DNA of 64,000 bases from Mariannaea sp. PMI_226 (lineage: Eukaryota; Ascomycota; Sordariomycetes; Hypocreales; Nectriaceae). The stretch is from assembly GCA_024336345.1 (NCBI GenBank), contig JANFOG010000003.1, positions 936,501 through 1,000,500 on the forward strand, written 5' to 3'. The position numbers were made by a program, and so were the translations under genes. Shown one piece after another: positions 12,726 to 25,700 of this stretch. Position 1 is the first letter of the stretch, and every line of letters starts with the position of its first letter. The notes under the pieces are model-generated. The model did no database searches, was not told where the DNA came from, and saw only the letters and a program-made list of their open reading frames with translations.

Positions 12726-15700
12726 AACGGCGCAATCAGAGGACAATCGGAGAACAGCATGTGAGGCAATTATACCCTACGACGTGTTAATGCGGCTTTT
12801 TTTTTTCTTTTTTTTTTCTGTTTTTTTCTTTTTCTTTTTTTATATATACACTTTGACGGCCTCTCTGGACGGCCGATTCTATTGGCATTTGTCCATTCCA
12901 CTCATCTTCAGCATTACCACCCAGCGAAGGTTTTTCGTTATGACTGAACCATATTTCATTTGTCAATTTTGTTATTATTAATATGATACCTGGCGAGTCA
13001 GCCACACGGGGGCAGGCATTTTTTCTTTCATGGCATTATATCCTTTCTTATTTGTCGCATTTGTACTGTTTTGACGCCATCTATTGCGCTTCATGATATG
13101 TTCATCAGTTTTACTGGGATTCAGAGGTTATCGTCACCACCGTTTCCCATTTCACCTGTTCGATTTATTATTGTAATTTCGCCTTCTCTCTTGTCTGGAA
13201 ATAAATATAAGAGAGTGTGAAAAAAAAGCTTACGTGTTTATATTAGCGATGTTTCCAACCCTACACTCTTATGCAGACATGGAGAGAGGGAGATCACTTA
13301 TTTCTCTTATTTGTCTTTTTTTTTTTACCCCATATACTTGAATTTCTACTATATTATCTCTTTATTTTTGGTGCTGGATGACCACGATGGGTCTTTGGAA
13401 GTGAAGGAGAGGTTTCTCTGGTTTGAACATACCTTATATCAACGCTTGTATTATGTCATGATAGATTGGAGATGCAGATCAAAAAAAGAAGTTTGAGATG
13501 CGAGTTCAAGTTGTGCGATGCCTTGTTTTGACATACATGTTCCGAAGTGCAGGATTTGTCGACCTGAGACCAAGACCCTTCAACAAACCACTTCTCTTAG
13601 TATTTTGCGTCATTGAGAAAATGGACGATGTTCTCTAACAGTAGAATAGTCCTCACTCATTTCTCCCATGAACGGAAAGAGAATGATGGACACAACATGG
13701 ATTGCACTGTACGAAGGTCTTGCAAGGCCAAACATTGTCCCTTATTGCTCATTTTCCCCTCTGCTTGTCAATCAGGTGGTACGCGGTATCAAGATCGACA
13801 ATGTTCAGCGGCAATGTTGCACAAAATGACCAAAATATTTCCGATCTTGCATTTTATAGGCTGTTCCTTGAGGAACTTTCCCAATATTCCCACGTCGGTA
13901 AAGGCATCAAGTAGTATCGGACCGCTCACATAGGAGTAATTAGTGGCTGCATTGCGAATTACACACATTGAAAAGAACGGCACTGCGTTGCGTCACCGTA
14001 TCTGCGTGATCTCCCTTTCACCGGCCTTTGCGAGAGTACAGTCGGACAGTGAATGGGAGTTTGCGGTGAAGCTTGCGTTCATAAAATACTCCTAGAGTTC
14101 CTTCTTAGTTGAATGCTCCATTCTTGGAACTATCTTACAACTCTCCCCAAGTTCTCAGAGCTGGTTTGTCATTCAGTTCTGCCCAAGCCCAATCTCTTCA
14201 TACAACAACGCCTAAGAGGGGATGATGTGCTCGCACACAATCCCAAAACGGGAGATACTGGATGACCACTTACATGGATTCCCCATCGCTTGCGCTATAT
14301 GCCTCACGATACAATCTATCAATGAAGGATTCAGAAAATGCTCTTTTAGTTCCGCGGCATGCTACTGTTGAGAAAGATTTCACATGTCACAACTAGCCAA
14401 CGCAAGTTTTCCCGCGCTATGATTCCTGAGCGAATTTTTGTTATGCCAATAATATCCTAATTAGCAACAGAACTAGATACAGAATCGTTCGAGGTACTCT
14501 ATTTACCCCCACGATGGTCTGCAAAGGGCTTCGACTTGGTGGTGGTGGTGTGGGAATTCTCCACTACTCTGGCACGGGACATCCTCTCATCCATCTCGGG
14601 GACTTCGCAAAGTTCCGATAAAAACTTGTCAGTGCAATGAAAATCAATTTCAATTCTGGGACTGGTGCTTGTATGCTTTGGGTACGGTTTCTCTAAAGGG
14701 ATTCTTTTGATATTGAGCCATGGCTTCTCCCAGATGCTGTCACCAGAGACACTGAAGGCTTGGTTAAAGTGCAAATAAGGGTTGGCAGGGGAAGTACAAA
14801 GCATTGATTCTGAAGTATCTTTGATTATTACTACGAAAATTACTACGCAAGGGAGAGAGCTGGAGCCGTTTACGGTGTATCATGTACTTTCAGTTTGCTT
14901 GTTAGAAGCAGAACCGTACCCGGTGTATACTCATTTCAAGATAAGTCGAACAAACACGTGCTATGATAACTAGCATTGTACGTTTTGGGGAGCCCTCAAT
15001 GTTTGCTTGAGCTTGCTCCTTTGAAAGGAGAGTAAAATTTCCCATGTTTGAGTAGTCGTGTCCGTTCCACCTCTGGCTTCATGCTGCTAACTCGCCCAAG
15101 ACTACCAACCATGAAGGTACTCGAAGTCTTTGAATATGTCTGTATGACATCTTGATCAGGCTGGCTTCCTCAAGCCAGCAGACTGAACAAATACATAACA
15201 CAGCTATGAATAGTACAGGCACATGCATGCAGTATCTTAACACCCTCGTCCATTAAAGCAGCCCAAATAAGGAGTGAATCCTGCCGATTATAGCTCTCCA
15301 TGCACAATAAGAAAACTAGTAGATTGGGACTATCTTTTACACCGAACCCAATGTTTCAAGCAGGCGGGAAGACCATACCAACCGGAGAGGCAGTGAGCAA
15401 CGAATATGAACACACGCTGTGGCCTCTTGGTAGAATCATCACTGAGGTAATTTCCATCAATCGTAGAGTGCCCCAGAAGACTTGGCACTGCTAGGCTCAT
15501 AGCAAACGGAAGTGATACACGGCTGAGCAACTGATCAGGGAGTTGACGGGTAACTGCAGCGTGACTCACGGTGCTACCCTAGTGTTTAGAATTGCGACAA
15601 TCTCTGCCTCTGAGTCTCTGTTTGTCTGTTCAGACCCGGGTCTAGATCACGCTCGGGCTGATTATGTGACACAAGCTCGGGTAAGCCACACCCTTACTGA

Positions 15701-17860
15701 AAAAAAAAACTTGCAGTTTATGCTCAGAGATTCGGCGGCAACAAGTGGTATTCAACAACGACGACGGTCTATAATTGCGCTTAATATCGCCGTATCTGCG
15801 AGTTTTAACTGGCTCGCCGGAGAGTGAAGGTCACACAAAGGCCGCACAGGAATTACTTTGCCAGCTTCGCCTAGATCAGGCACCGTCAGGCAAATGTAGC
15901 AAACGACGTTGGGCTCACGGGTATGTGCGGCTTTATGTCGATTTTTGCTCGAAATCGGCAAATACAAACGCATGCTGTGATACATTCTTGTTTTGCTCGT
16001 CCCGTCCTGTACTACGAGGGAGAGAAGGTGAATGAATAACTTGTTACACGGCAGTGTTGGTTAGACGAGGACTGAACAGTTGCACATGTCTCCTGCAAAA
16101 AAAAGATCAACGTGACAACTCGCAACGATTCTACGTGATTGGTTTCGGCGCGAAACCTATCTCCTGGTCCACCGTGGTCTCTATGAAACATCACGAGAGC
16201 CGAGGAGGACAGGGAACAAGGAACACGCGTGGAGATGGAGTGTAGGTAGATTTCTCACTGTGCCAGCTGATATTGAGGCCGAAAATGGACCACTGCAAAC
16301 AACATTCGATCTAGATGCTAAGACGGCCGTCTCGACTTTTGGGATCGAAAACATATGCCCAATCGTGTGAGCCGTGGCCTAAAGTTGCGTCTCTAGGTCA
16401 TGTGTCCCCTCTCCCATGCATACGTAGTGCCTTTCAAGACTTCAATGCTGGAGTCGGGAATTAGACCACATCTCTGGTTGGCGCAGCCATTGTTCTCAAG
16501 TGTAACATGGACAGGCAAAAATGTCTTCTTCTTCGGGGAATAGCAAAGGTTCCATGTCGGGCCTCGTGCAGAAGATACGTGAAAAGCATATGGATGGAAG
16601 CATTACAACCTCTGGATATCATGCCTGTCTTGCTCGGTCTTCGGATGCATTTTTCGCTTGCGTAGGTAAAACAAACAGGATGCTGCATCCAAACCATAGG
16701 CACGTGGATGAGTGGCCAACGGTGGGCCATGGAGTACGGAACTTTGCTCACATTGGAAACTTGGAGGGTGGCAATGAGAATCGAGAGGAGGAAATGCCGG
16801 GTGAGTGCATGTTAGCTGGCAGCCCTGATGCAGGACGATAGAGCCGAAAAACAATAAGTGGTTGGCTGCCGTAGATGAGGAGTCGGGGAGAGGTTCTGAA
16901 ATGCTGGTGGAATATCACAACTGACGAGAGAGATAGAGAGGGAGAGAGTCTATCCAGTATGTATGTACATATATATATAAATATAAGAAATCTGCTTATA
17001 TGTCGATCATGCACCCGAAACTTGGCAGTTCAATCAAGCTATATGGCTAAAAAGATGCAGACTGCCTTAGATTAAAAGACTGTTATGATTCCAGTTTCCG
17101 AATGTGTCGACGCTAAGATGAGCACAGCCAGTGAGAATGGGGACAGCCAAGTACCGAGCAGAAGGGTGGCCAGCAAAGGGAGGGGGGTGACGGCTGTGAG
17201 TGCCTACCTACACCGTAGACTACAGTGTAGATAGATGTAAGTACGGTAGTGCAATCTGTGCCGTACGTGCCTCGTGTTACAGGTAAGCTAACTTCCTGAT
17301 CCGATTATTTCAAATCAAGGACACCCCGATCTTACTAAAAGGCTATTACAGTGCCTGCGTACGACAACTAAGAATAATCGCCGAAGGGTGGTTCAACCCG
17401 CTGTGGATGTCTCGGCTCAGGGGGATGAGGCCCGCTGAAGAGTAGAGGGAGGGGGGGTGGGGGGACACACTGGGAAGAGGGGAGGGGGGCGGTTGTTGTC
17501 GAAGCTTGGGGGGCATGGGGGGGCAGCATAGGTAAGTTACCTGATTTAGCCACACCATCATGGACCTAAAGAGACCTGAGTAAGAGACCTAAGTAATCTG
17601 TACTGAGGAATGAAATGATGAAACTTTGCGATTTTCTACTACACTCAAACCGAGAACGACTCCAAGCGAAGTGCGTATAGCTACCTAAATTCTTTTGTTT
17701 ATTTTAATTTTAATTTTTTTTCTCTTTCATTTCCGTATGATTAATACCCAAGTACCCTACCCGACTGCCCTGCCTCAATGACATGAGACTGCCTCTCTAA
17801 ATAGGTACTTTGTTGTCAGAAGTAGGTAGGTACTTCAGATTCTCTTAACTGTCCTCGTCT
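12726..17860. other. Intergenic stretch between RBR and RhoGAP genes
   Basis: The first few hundred bases are T-rich (12797-12845) and probably include the RBR 3' UTR. The rest shows no gene. A 101-codon minus-strand frame at 14804-14499 has a natural-looking composition but no recognisable motif and no supporting neighbour. A very G-rich tract lies at 17447-17526. Copies of the TAGGTAGGTA-type motif occur near 17200 and 17820. Confidence 0.55.
17447..17526 (+). other. G-rich tract with G-quadruplex potential
   Basis: The plus strand has clustered G runs: GGG, seven G, six G, GGG, four G, six G, and further six- and seven-G runs near 17508 and 17516. The first 18 bases alone satisfy the four-run G3+N1-7 pattern. 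It lies about 1.2 kb upstream of the RhoGAP start codon, just before the CT-rich leader. Confidence 0.7.
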
Positions 17861-18707
17861 TCTGTGCACCGTGTGTGTAGCCTCTCGTCATACATCGTAC
17901 TTACCCCCCTCCCGCAGCAGCCCGCTCAGCCACAGCCGCCCAATTTACTTCCCGCTCTTTTCCCTTTCCGTTTCCATTTCCCTCTACAGTACGCATCGTA
18001 TCTCCACTCCACCACAGCCTGCCCGTCTGTCTCCGCCTGTCTCTTGTCTCTGCGCTGCCTCTGGTTTGACCATTCAGTCGGCCTGCTGCGACTTTATTAC
18101 TGCACTGCATGTAAGGGAAATTCGTCAAGCACAGCATTCATCAGCATCGTTTTGCTCCTCTGCTCCCACTCGCTTCCTTTTCTTATTTCTTCTTCTATTT
18201 CTCTTCCCTTTTGCCCTTCCCCTCTTTTTCTAGCGCGTCTCCTCATCTTCCTCATCTTCCTCCTAAACAGTTCGGGCCAACTAACTACCTACCTCACCTA
18301 CCTACCAATACGAATACCAATCTTGCTTGCAGCCCACCCAGGCGTTCGCTGTCCCCTGCTCCAGCTGCCTCCTTGTTGTTGTGTGCTGTGCTTTGCTGCG
18401 CTGGCCATTGTCGCACCATCCCAAACCAATCTATTTTCCACCCAAGTTAACGACCATTGTCAACAACTCGGTCGCATCCATACAAACAACCCATAATTTT
18501 TCTCTCCAAAAAAGCATATCACAGTATCCTTTTCCTGGCGCATGTTAGCCATCGCCGCGAACAGTTCCAGGCCCTGAATCGACTAGAAGAGCCTACTTAC
18601 GCCCACATAAGTGACAAAGTTGGATCCGTCTTGGATCTCGGCCCACCCAAGGGACTGGTGCTAAAGCTCGTGCTGGGTCGGCCCCCCCTCCTCAAGGCTT
18701 CGTCACT
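17861..18707 (+). promoter_or_regulatory. CT-rich leader/promoter of the F-BAR RhoGAP gene
   Basis: The 850 bp before the RhoGAP start codon is C+T-rich on the coding strand, with many CTTCC, CCTC and CCACC tracts. It contains a 210-codon upstream open frame beginning near 17864 and overlapping shorter frames. Their Leu/Pro/Ser/Cys composition reflects the pyrimidine bias, so they are not called as proteins. The transcription start and any 5' UTR intron cannot be placed by eye. Confidence 0.5.
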
Positions 18708-21336
18708 ATGGCTTCCGAATTCCACTCCACGTCGTCTGAGGTCTTTCCTCCTCAACACCAACGCGATATCTCCGCTACCATGTCGCTGGGAAACACTCCC
18801 ACGAGCCCGCATGCGCCGCCCATCGATAATGGGACTATTATCATGGACAATGTCTCAAAGCAGAGCTCCGACGGTGTCGATCCGCCCCTCCCGACATTCG
18901 AACCACCTAAGGAGGTGACCGATGTTCTTGCCTCTGAGGTAGGGATACCACAACGACGTGCATATTGGATGCTTGGAAGTAGTGCTGATGGACTTTCTAG
19001 ATTGGAATTGCTACCTTGTTGAACCGGCTCAAGCAGAGTATCGCTTCCGCAAAGGTATTGAACTACCCACCATCCGGTCCCATTACTTGTTCCTATATCG
19101 TTTGTCGTTCACTTGGCTCACTTCACATTCTCCCCTAGGAATTCGGCACCTTTCTCAAAAAGCGATGCAGTCTCGAAGAGGACCATGCTAATGGCCTCAA
19201 AAGGCTCAGCCGCATGACCCAAGAAAATATGCGACGACCCGATCACCGCCAAGGAACCTTCGTATTCGCCTACGACGAGATGATGACCGTCCACGATCGC
19301 ATGGCCGACAACGGTCTTCAGTTCGCCGGCTCCCTTCACTCTATGCACGACGAAGTTATTGAGCTATGCTCCACAGCCGAGCGCCAGCGCAAAACCTGGA
19401 AGCAGAATGGCCTTGCAGCCGAACAAAAGGTAGCCGACCTGGAGCAGGCTATGCGCAAGAGCAAAGCAAAATACGACGCCCTCGCCGAAGACTATGAACG
19501 CGCAAAGATGGGAGAGGCGCGCCAGAGCGGCAAGATGTTTGGTGCCCTCAAAGGTCACAAGTCAGCTCAGCAACATGAGGAAGATCTGCTTCGAAAGGTG
19601 CAAGCTGCCGACCAGACCTATCAGAACCACGTCCAAGCCTTCAAGAGCGAGAAGGCTCAGCTGTTGTCAACTACGAGACCAGACGCTGTCAAGTCGCTTC
19701 AAACTCTCATTCGGGAGCTTGACCGAGGAGTGTCTCTTCAGATGCAGAAGTTTGGTAAGTTTTTCGGGTCCCACAAGCCTCGCAGCCCGAAGTCTTCTAA
19801 TTACAGATACAGCTACCTACGCGGAGAAGCTTTTGCTCAGCAATGGCCTGAACGTTAGCCCCATTTCAGGCCCTGGAGGCGACGCTGCCCAGCGCAGCTT
19901 GAGAACAGCCGTTTCGTCAGTCGACAACGACAAGGATCTGAACGATTATGTTGGAGCACAGCATAGGAACGTGCGACCTAGTACCGGCGAGATCAAATAC
20001 GAACGCCATCCGGTAAGTGTTTCCAAAACTTTACGTTCCAGAAACACAACTTCTCACTTCTTGATTAGGTTCTAGCCCCTGCGACCTCCAGCTTTCAGTC
20101 GTCCGGTGGTGGCCCATTGCAACAGATCCCCAGCGCCCCTACAGGAGGCTTTTCCGGCCCCCAGCCTCTGGGACCTGGCTCACGGACTAGCACTCTAGGT
20201 CTTGGGCCCCTCACCGCCGGCACAAGCTCTCCTCTTGATCCCCCATTCCCCCTGAGTGGCTCTCCAGACGATCCTCGACCCTTCTCCCAGTCTCATAACA
20301 GGAGCTTCAGTCAGGGTCAAACACCCGTCTCACAACCCATCCCTCCATCCCAACATCAGCCACAGGTCGCAGGTCGAACTAACCAGCGGTACGGCAATGA
20401 AGGGAGCGGCTCTTTCAGTTCATCAGGCCCACCTCAGCTAGGTGCTCTTCCCTTCCAGCCGTCGGGTCCTTTAGGTCCTGGACCAGCCCAGGCTCCTCAG
20501 GAGCTTGCGGGGAGCACTGCACCGGCTGCTACTAGTCGCTCACCACCTCCCTATGGCAATGCTGGTATTCCTCCCCCTGGGTCGAATGGGCCGTCCAAGC
20601 CCGTATTCGGCTTGCCATTAAGTCGCCTCTATGAGCGGGACGGGCTGGCTGTGCCCATGGTTGTATACCAGTGTATCCAGGCTGTGGATATGTACGGGCT
20701 AAATCTTGAGGGTATTTATCGACAGTCCGGTTCAATGGCCCATATCCAAAAACTCAAGAACATGTTTGACACGGGTATGTTTTCCTTTTTCAGTTTTTTG
20801 ACGCCAACAGAAAAAAGACCATACAAGCTAACCCTTGATACAGAATCTACAAACCCAGCTCTAGATTTCAGAAACCCTGAAAACTTTTACCACGATGTCA
20901 ACAGCGTTACAGGGCTCCTGAAACTCTTCTTGCGCGAATTACCTGATCCTTTGCTTACCCAGGAACATCACGATAGCTTCATTGCGGCAGCCAGTAAGTA
21001 TTCCCTGAGCTATTCAGACATCATATATACCTGAAGCTGACCAAGTCTGCGCCTATAGAACATGATGATGATGTGGTTCGTCGAGATTCTCTACACGCCA
21101 TTATCAACAGCCTTCCAGACCCCAACTACGCGACCCTCCGTGCCCTTACTCTCCACCTCTACAGAATCATGGACAACTCTCATACAAACCGCATGAACTC
21201 TCACAACCTGGCTGTCATCTTCGGTCCTACTCTCATGGGCACTGATCCCGGAACTGCCATTGCTGATGCAGGCTGGCAAATCAAGGTCATTGATACTATT
21301 CTGCAAAACACATACCAGATCTTTGATGAAGATTAA
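18708..21336 (+). CDS. RGD1: F-BAR and RhoGAP domain protein, Rgd1 type
   Basis: Seven exons give a 746-residue protein: 18708-18938, 19001-19054, 19139-19754, 19807-20012, 20069-20774, 20844-20993, 21059-21336. Every junction keeps frame and has GT/AG borders. After a 65-residue disordered N-terminus comes an F-BAR (FCH) domain at roughly residues 70-330, beginning EIGIATLLNRLKQSIASAKE and rich in charged helix. Residues about 370-545 are a Pro/Ser/Gly-rich linker. The RhoGAP domain (about 548-740) starts VFGLPLSRLYERDG and carries the arginine finger at Arg587 in EGIYRQSG. Yeast Rgd1 has the same order and stimulates GTP hydrolysis by Rho3 and Rho4 at sites of polar growth; the same role at hyphal tips and septa is an inference. 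The intron at 20775-20843 is 69 nt without an in-frame stop, so its retention would add 23 residues inside the GAP domain. The ATG at 18781 is an alternative start. Confidence 0.93.
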
Positions 21337-22789
21337 AGGGTCAGTACTGGCTCACATTTGCATGGAACGGACGCGAGCGTACTGTTCAAGGGACAAAGAG
21401 AGACGGGGGGAAGCCAAGGAAGTATGCTTGATTATTGATTTGACAAATACACGTTGCACGGCGTCTCCATTGTTTTCGATTCTGCGCTTCAAGTGTGTGG
21501 ACGAGGAGTTGTTTTTTTTTTCGATAGCTGATGTTAATAATGTAAACTATCGTGGGGAAAGGGAGGTTTATTTCGATGTCTCAAAAGCAGGCTTACTATC
21601 TCATTCTCTTGCATCATATTCGTGTCTTGACTTCGTTCTTTTGTGTTTGTGGTATCTGATTGTTTTCTTTATTTCTTGTCTCATATCTTCTGCCATTCGC
21701 AGACGGGACCACGGCGAAATCGTCACCTTGCTGGATCGATTTCAAACTGGGATTGAGTCAGGAGAGTCACCGTAAAAGTCTTAGTGTTTAATTGATGGCA
21801 TCTGGGTAGTCAACCAGCCCCAGACTGGGGGCCAAAGAGTAAGGTATACTTGTACACTTATATTCTCTCATGTTCATTCTCACAATAGAAACAACTCTTT
21901 TACATTCCACTTATGATTGAGACTCGACGCAAGGGTGATTAATATAAGGGACTATGCCCTTAGTGAAGATGATTGAACGTTATCTTCTATTCCATAGCAA
22001 AAGGTTGATGTAATACAAAGAAACCAGCCTTCCGCCCTACCTCCCTTTGCTTCAATTCCCTCAGTTCAGGGGGGGAGGGGGAGGGGTGGTGCTTTGAGGT
22101 AATCCTGGGAAAAATCCATGACCATGCCCCCGATATTCACTCTCCAACTGTTCCCTCCCGCTGTAGCTGGCAAGAAGCTTTTCCCTCTTGAGCCTTCTCT
22201 CCAGACAAGAAATAAGGAATAATGACAATCATCAAATGCTCAGGCGGTTCTCATACACAGATAGATATGTAATGCTTTAGCTCTTTTCTGGACAAGAAAA
22301 AGAAAGAAGAAAAGTTAAGAAACGCCTAGTCTGGGCTTACAAGTCTCGAAAATGCTGCTCCCCACCCATGCAAGAAAACCCCAACAACAAATACTAACAA
22401 ACCAAAAAAACGGGTATAAAAAAGGCCTCCTTCCCTTCCTTTTCCCACCCCCAAGATGTATATTCTTCCCTTGACTCCCCCTTAAGAACGTGCTGTGCCG
22501 TGCCGAATCGTGTTTGACATTGCGGAAAAGATAATAGCTTTATATGTTTGTGAGCGTGTGTGTGTGTGCGTGTGTGTGTGTTTGTGTTTGTGTATAGGTA
22601 GTTTTGTCATTACGTTCGTCGAAAGTATATGAGAAACAGGAAACACGAGTCAAGACAGACCGACGAAGCAGGAGAAGGTTACAAAGAAACCCAGCTGTCA
22701 GCTATCAGGATGATGAGATAGAAAAGATAAGAGTTGTGACGTGAGGTTAAAGGGCACCGAAGTAAGTCGTGAATGACTATAGTCAGAAC
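21337..22789. other. Tail-to-tail intergenic region with terminator/3' UTR sequences
   Basis: The RhoGAP gene (+) and Med12 (-) converge here, so the region contains both 3' UTRs. It holds a G-rich tract at 22069-22089 (runs of seven, five and four G) and a GT repeat at 22555-22594. No open frame has protein-like features. Poly(A) sites cannot be assigned reliably. Confidence 0.6.
22555..22594. repeat. GT dinucleotide repeat
   Basis: About 40 bp of TG repeats, with isolated C and T interruptions, lie in the 3' region shared by the two convergent genes. Confidence 0.9.
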
Positions 22790-25700
22790 CTAAATCTTAA
22801 TGGACTCGAATAGGCCGAGGCTCAGACTTGTATCGTTCTCTCCGATGTTGGGAGTAGGCTCACTAAGCACTTCCCATCGTCGGAGGACGAACGGAGTCAG
22901 GCGTTCCTGGACTACCGGTCCAATGCCGTACATAGCTCCCACGCCACGGAAGGCAGCACTTTGAGGCGTTGTAGCTTTTTCTCGATGCGAAAGCATCAAG
23001 CAGTCGGTTTGCGCTAGTGGTGGAGTGCTGAAGAGGTAATACAGACGTGGATCGGACGACATGCTGAGGCTTGGCATATGGCCCGGTAGCATGAGTACTG
23101 TCTTTGCACACTGAGCGCGGAGGTCCTCAGGTAGAGTGTCGACGAGCAATAGACCTAAATCCATCACCTGTTGGGCTAATGTGCCTGCTTCGTCGGGCGG
23201 GATACTCTCTAGCTCCAGCATGAGAGCACAGAGCACAAGAATGACGCGAGCCCGAGTATCGTGCGTATTTGGAATATGCGGTTTGGCAGCCGAAGCATTG
23301 GATAGTGGCGCAGACGGCGGTTCCGATGACACACTGTGCAGAGTAATGAAGTGAAGCATGGCAGGAAGCCAATGATGGATGACTGCGTCATAAATCTCAG
23401 GTCTGTCGTCGGGACCAGCGATGACGATCTCCCAGAGATCAATGAGCTTCTCAATCATGGGAAGAGAGAGCTGGGCTGTCTTAGGAGGCGGCTGTCCCGA
23501 GATAATGGCCTCAATGACCTCCAAGAAATTCTGTGACCTATGGATCATTTGCTGCGATGCTGCCTCGGTAAGATCCTCTTCTCCTTTGGATGACGGGATG
23601 AGTTCCAAGAAGCCGGTATGAGCTTGGTTTTTGAGATGCTGAGTGATGTCGTCGCTGAGGCATGGGATGAGGCTCGTCCACATTATGTTCCCAGATTCGA
23701 TTGCGCGGTCCATAGCCTTCGCAAAAAGTTCGAACTGAGAACCAGCCCCATCACCTTCGCCGGTGTTTTGCTGCACGATAGACAAGTCGAGGTTGAGCTT
23801 GAGTTGACAAAACGGAAGCGTCATCTCATTCGCCAGCTGAAGGATCGAGTCAAACGACATTGGCGATGTCCCAAAATTTCCTGGAATGAGCAGGTTAGTG
23901 GTAACTTTCTGGACCAAGTCACCAGCTTCTGGAAGCGACTTGAGACTCAAAGCACTAGAGACTGCAGCTGAATCGGCCAAAACGAGCTGACGGAGGGTTT
24001 CAAGAAGACTGTCTTGACAAGGGGGGTTGTCGAGAAGCAAGACAACTCCGCTGGCAATATCTCTCAGGCTGCAATATTCAAGCAAGGCATTCTTGATAAG
24101 ATTGAGAAGACCCTTCGATTGCTCGAATCTAGCACAGCGTTGTTCAGTGCGAAATCGATATCTCTCTTCTGCAGTTAGCCCAGTACCGGAAGGCAATGGC
24201 GTAATAATAAGCTGCAACAATTCCTGTAGGTAGGTAGCATGCCCATGGGGTTTCGATGCCGCCTCTGGTGTGGGAGCCGAAGTTGGAGCACTAGCGGTAC
24301 TCAGAATAATCGGCATTGCGAGACAACCGGTACTGATCAAGAGAGGAAAAAGGTCGGCAAGCCCAGGCCGTTCTGGCAGAGATCGAACATGGCTGGTCCA
24401 GTCAGTCATGAGCTTGTCAAAATGCTGTGTATCAAAAACACGAATTCTAGATAGGAGTGTCGCAAGAACTCGGCGTGATTCGTTCTTCTTCCACCAGCCT
24501 CGCTCTAGTCGTGGAATAATGGTACGGAAGAGCCGGTTCATGTTGGGGGGATCTAATCGGGTGCCACTTGACAGAAGCTTCTCGACGTCTTCAACCAAGC
24601 CACCTTCGACACTCTGTGACGGCGCAGCCATCATGTCTGACACGGGAGAGCAAGCATCTGTAGCATTGCTCTTATCGCTTTGGAGTAACTCCTGGCGAAG
24701 TTGATTCGCAATAGCTTCGTGACCCGTCATTCGTTGAGCAAGACCTGAGAGCGCCGCGAGTAGCGGCCGTGGGACGACCCCCTGATCCTCGTTGATTGAT
24801 ACAAGTCGCTCGATAAGGCTGTTGAATATCGTGTCTGCGCTTCCAATAGCAAAGAAGGTCTGCAGGTTTGAGTTGACGGTATCAGCACAAGAAGCGAGAA
24901 TTTCGGTATCGGTTGATTTTGTGCAGGCCTTCAAGATATCCGACAACATAGAGAAATCTTCGACAGCTTCCATAATGTCACGAATAGACGTGAACATGGA
25001 CAAGGACATAGGAGGCTGTTCTCTTTTAGCAAAGTGGCTGACCATGTTATCGCGCAACTGAAACCCAATGCAGCTTCGTAGCGCTTTACTGCTGCTTCGA
25101 ATCATCTTCAAAAGCTTATTGAGAGACAGTGGTTTTCTCTCCGATAACGGGTCGCCAGGAGGTAAAGGGAGTCCTAAGGCTTGCTTGAGGCATTTCAGAG
25201 CATTGGTGATGTTTTGTTCCTCATCAGCAATAGAGTAGTTTCCAGCTCGCCTCAAAAGGTCACCTCTTTCTATTCGTTGGGCTTCAGAGAGGGCATGGAG
25301 AGGTAACTCGACAAGCAACCTTGACCAACAAGGACCTTGTTCCGGGTCAATGTCGACTTCTTCATGATAACCTCCTCGAGCGATAACCCATTGGATATAT
25401 TGGGGCACAGAGAAATGACCAGTTCGAACTAGTTCCGTAACCAAAAGATACACCATTTCTTTTCGGGTCTTGTCGTGAACGTCGATGCCGTCCAGGATTT
25501 CAAGGATAGGGGTTGTGGGACTAGTTCGGAACGAGCTCCAAGCTCGAATCAAGTTCGCGGCAACATATACCTTGGCAAGTCCCGGGCGATGGAAGGATGT
25601 TGCCCACTCGACGAGTGTCTTCATGGTCTGAGGTTTGTTGTCGCTTGTGGCCCAACATTTGGCAGCCAGCTCACGATCAGTTGGCGACTTCAGGGCCGCG

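Noticed and set aside
14499..14804. 101-codon minus-strand frame with plausible amino-acid mix.
   Set aside because: No motif, no splice-compatible neighbours, and no promoter features; too short to accept without transcript or homologue support.
17864..18496. 210-codon frame before the RhoGAP gene.
   Set aside because: Low-complexity Leu/Ser/Pro/Cys sequence produced by pyrimidine bias; several overlapping frames are equally open.
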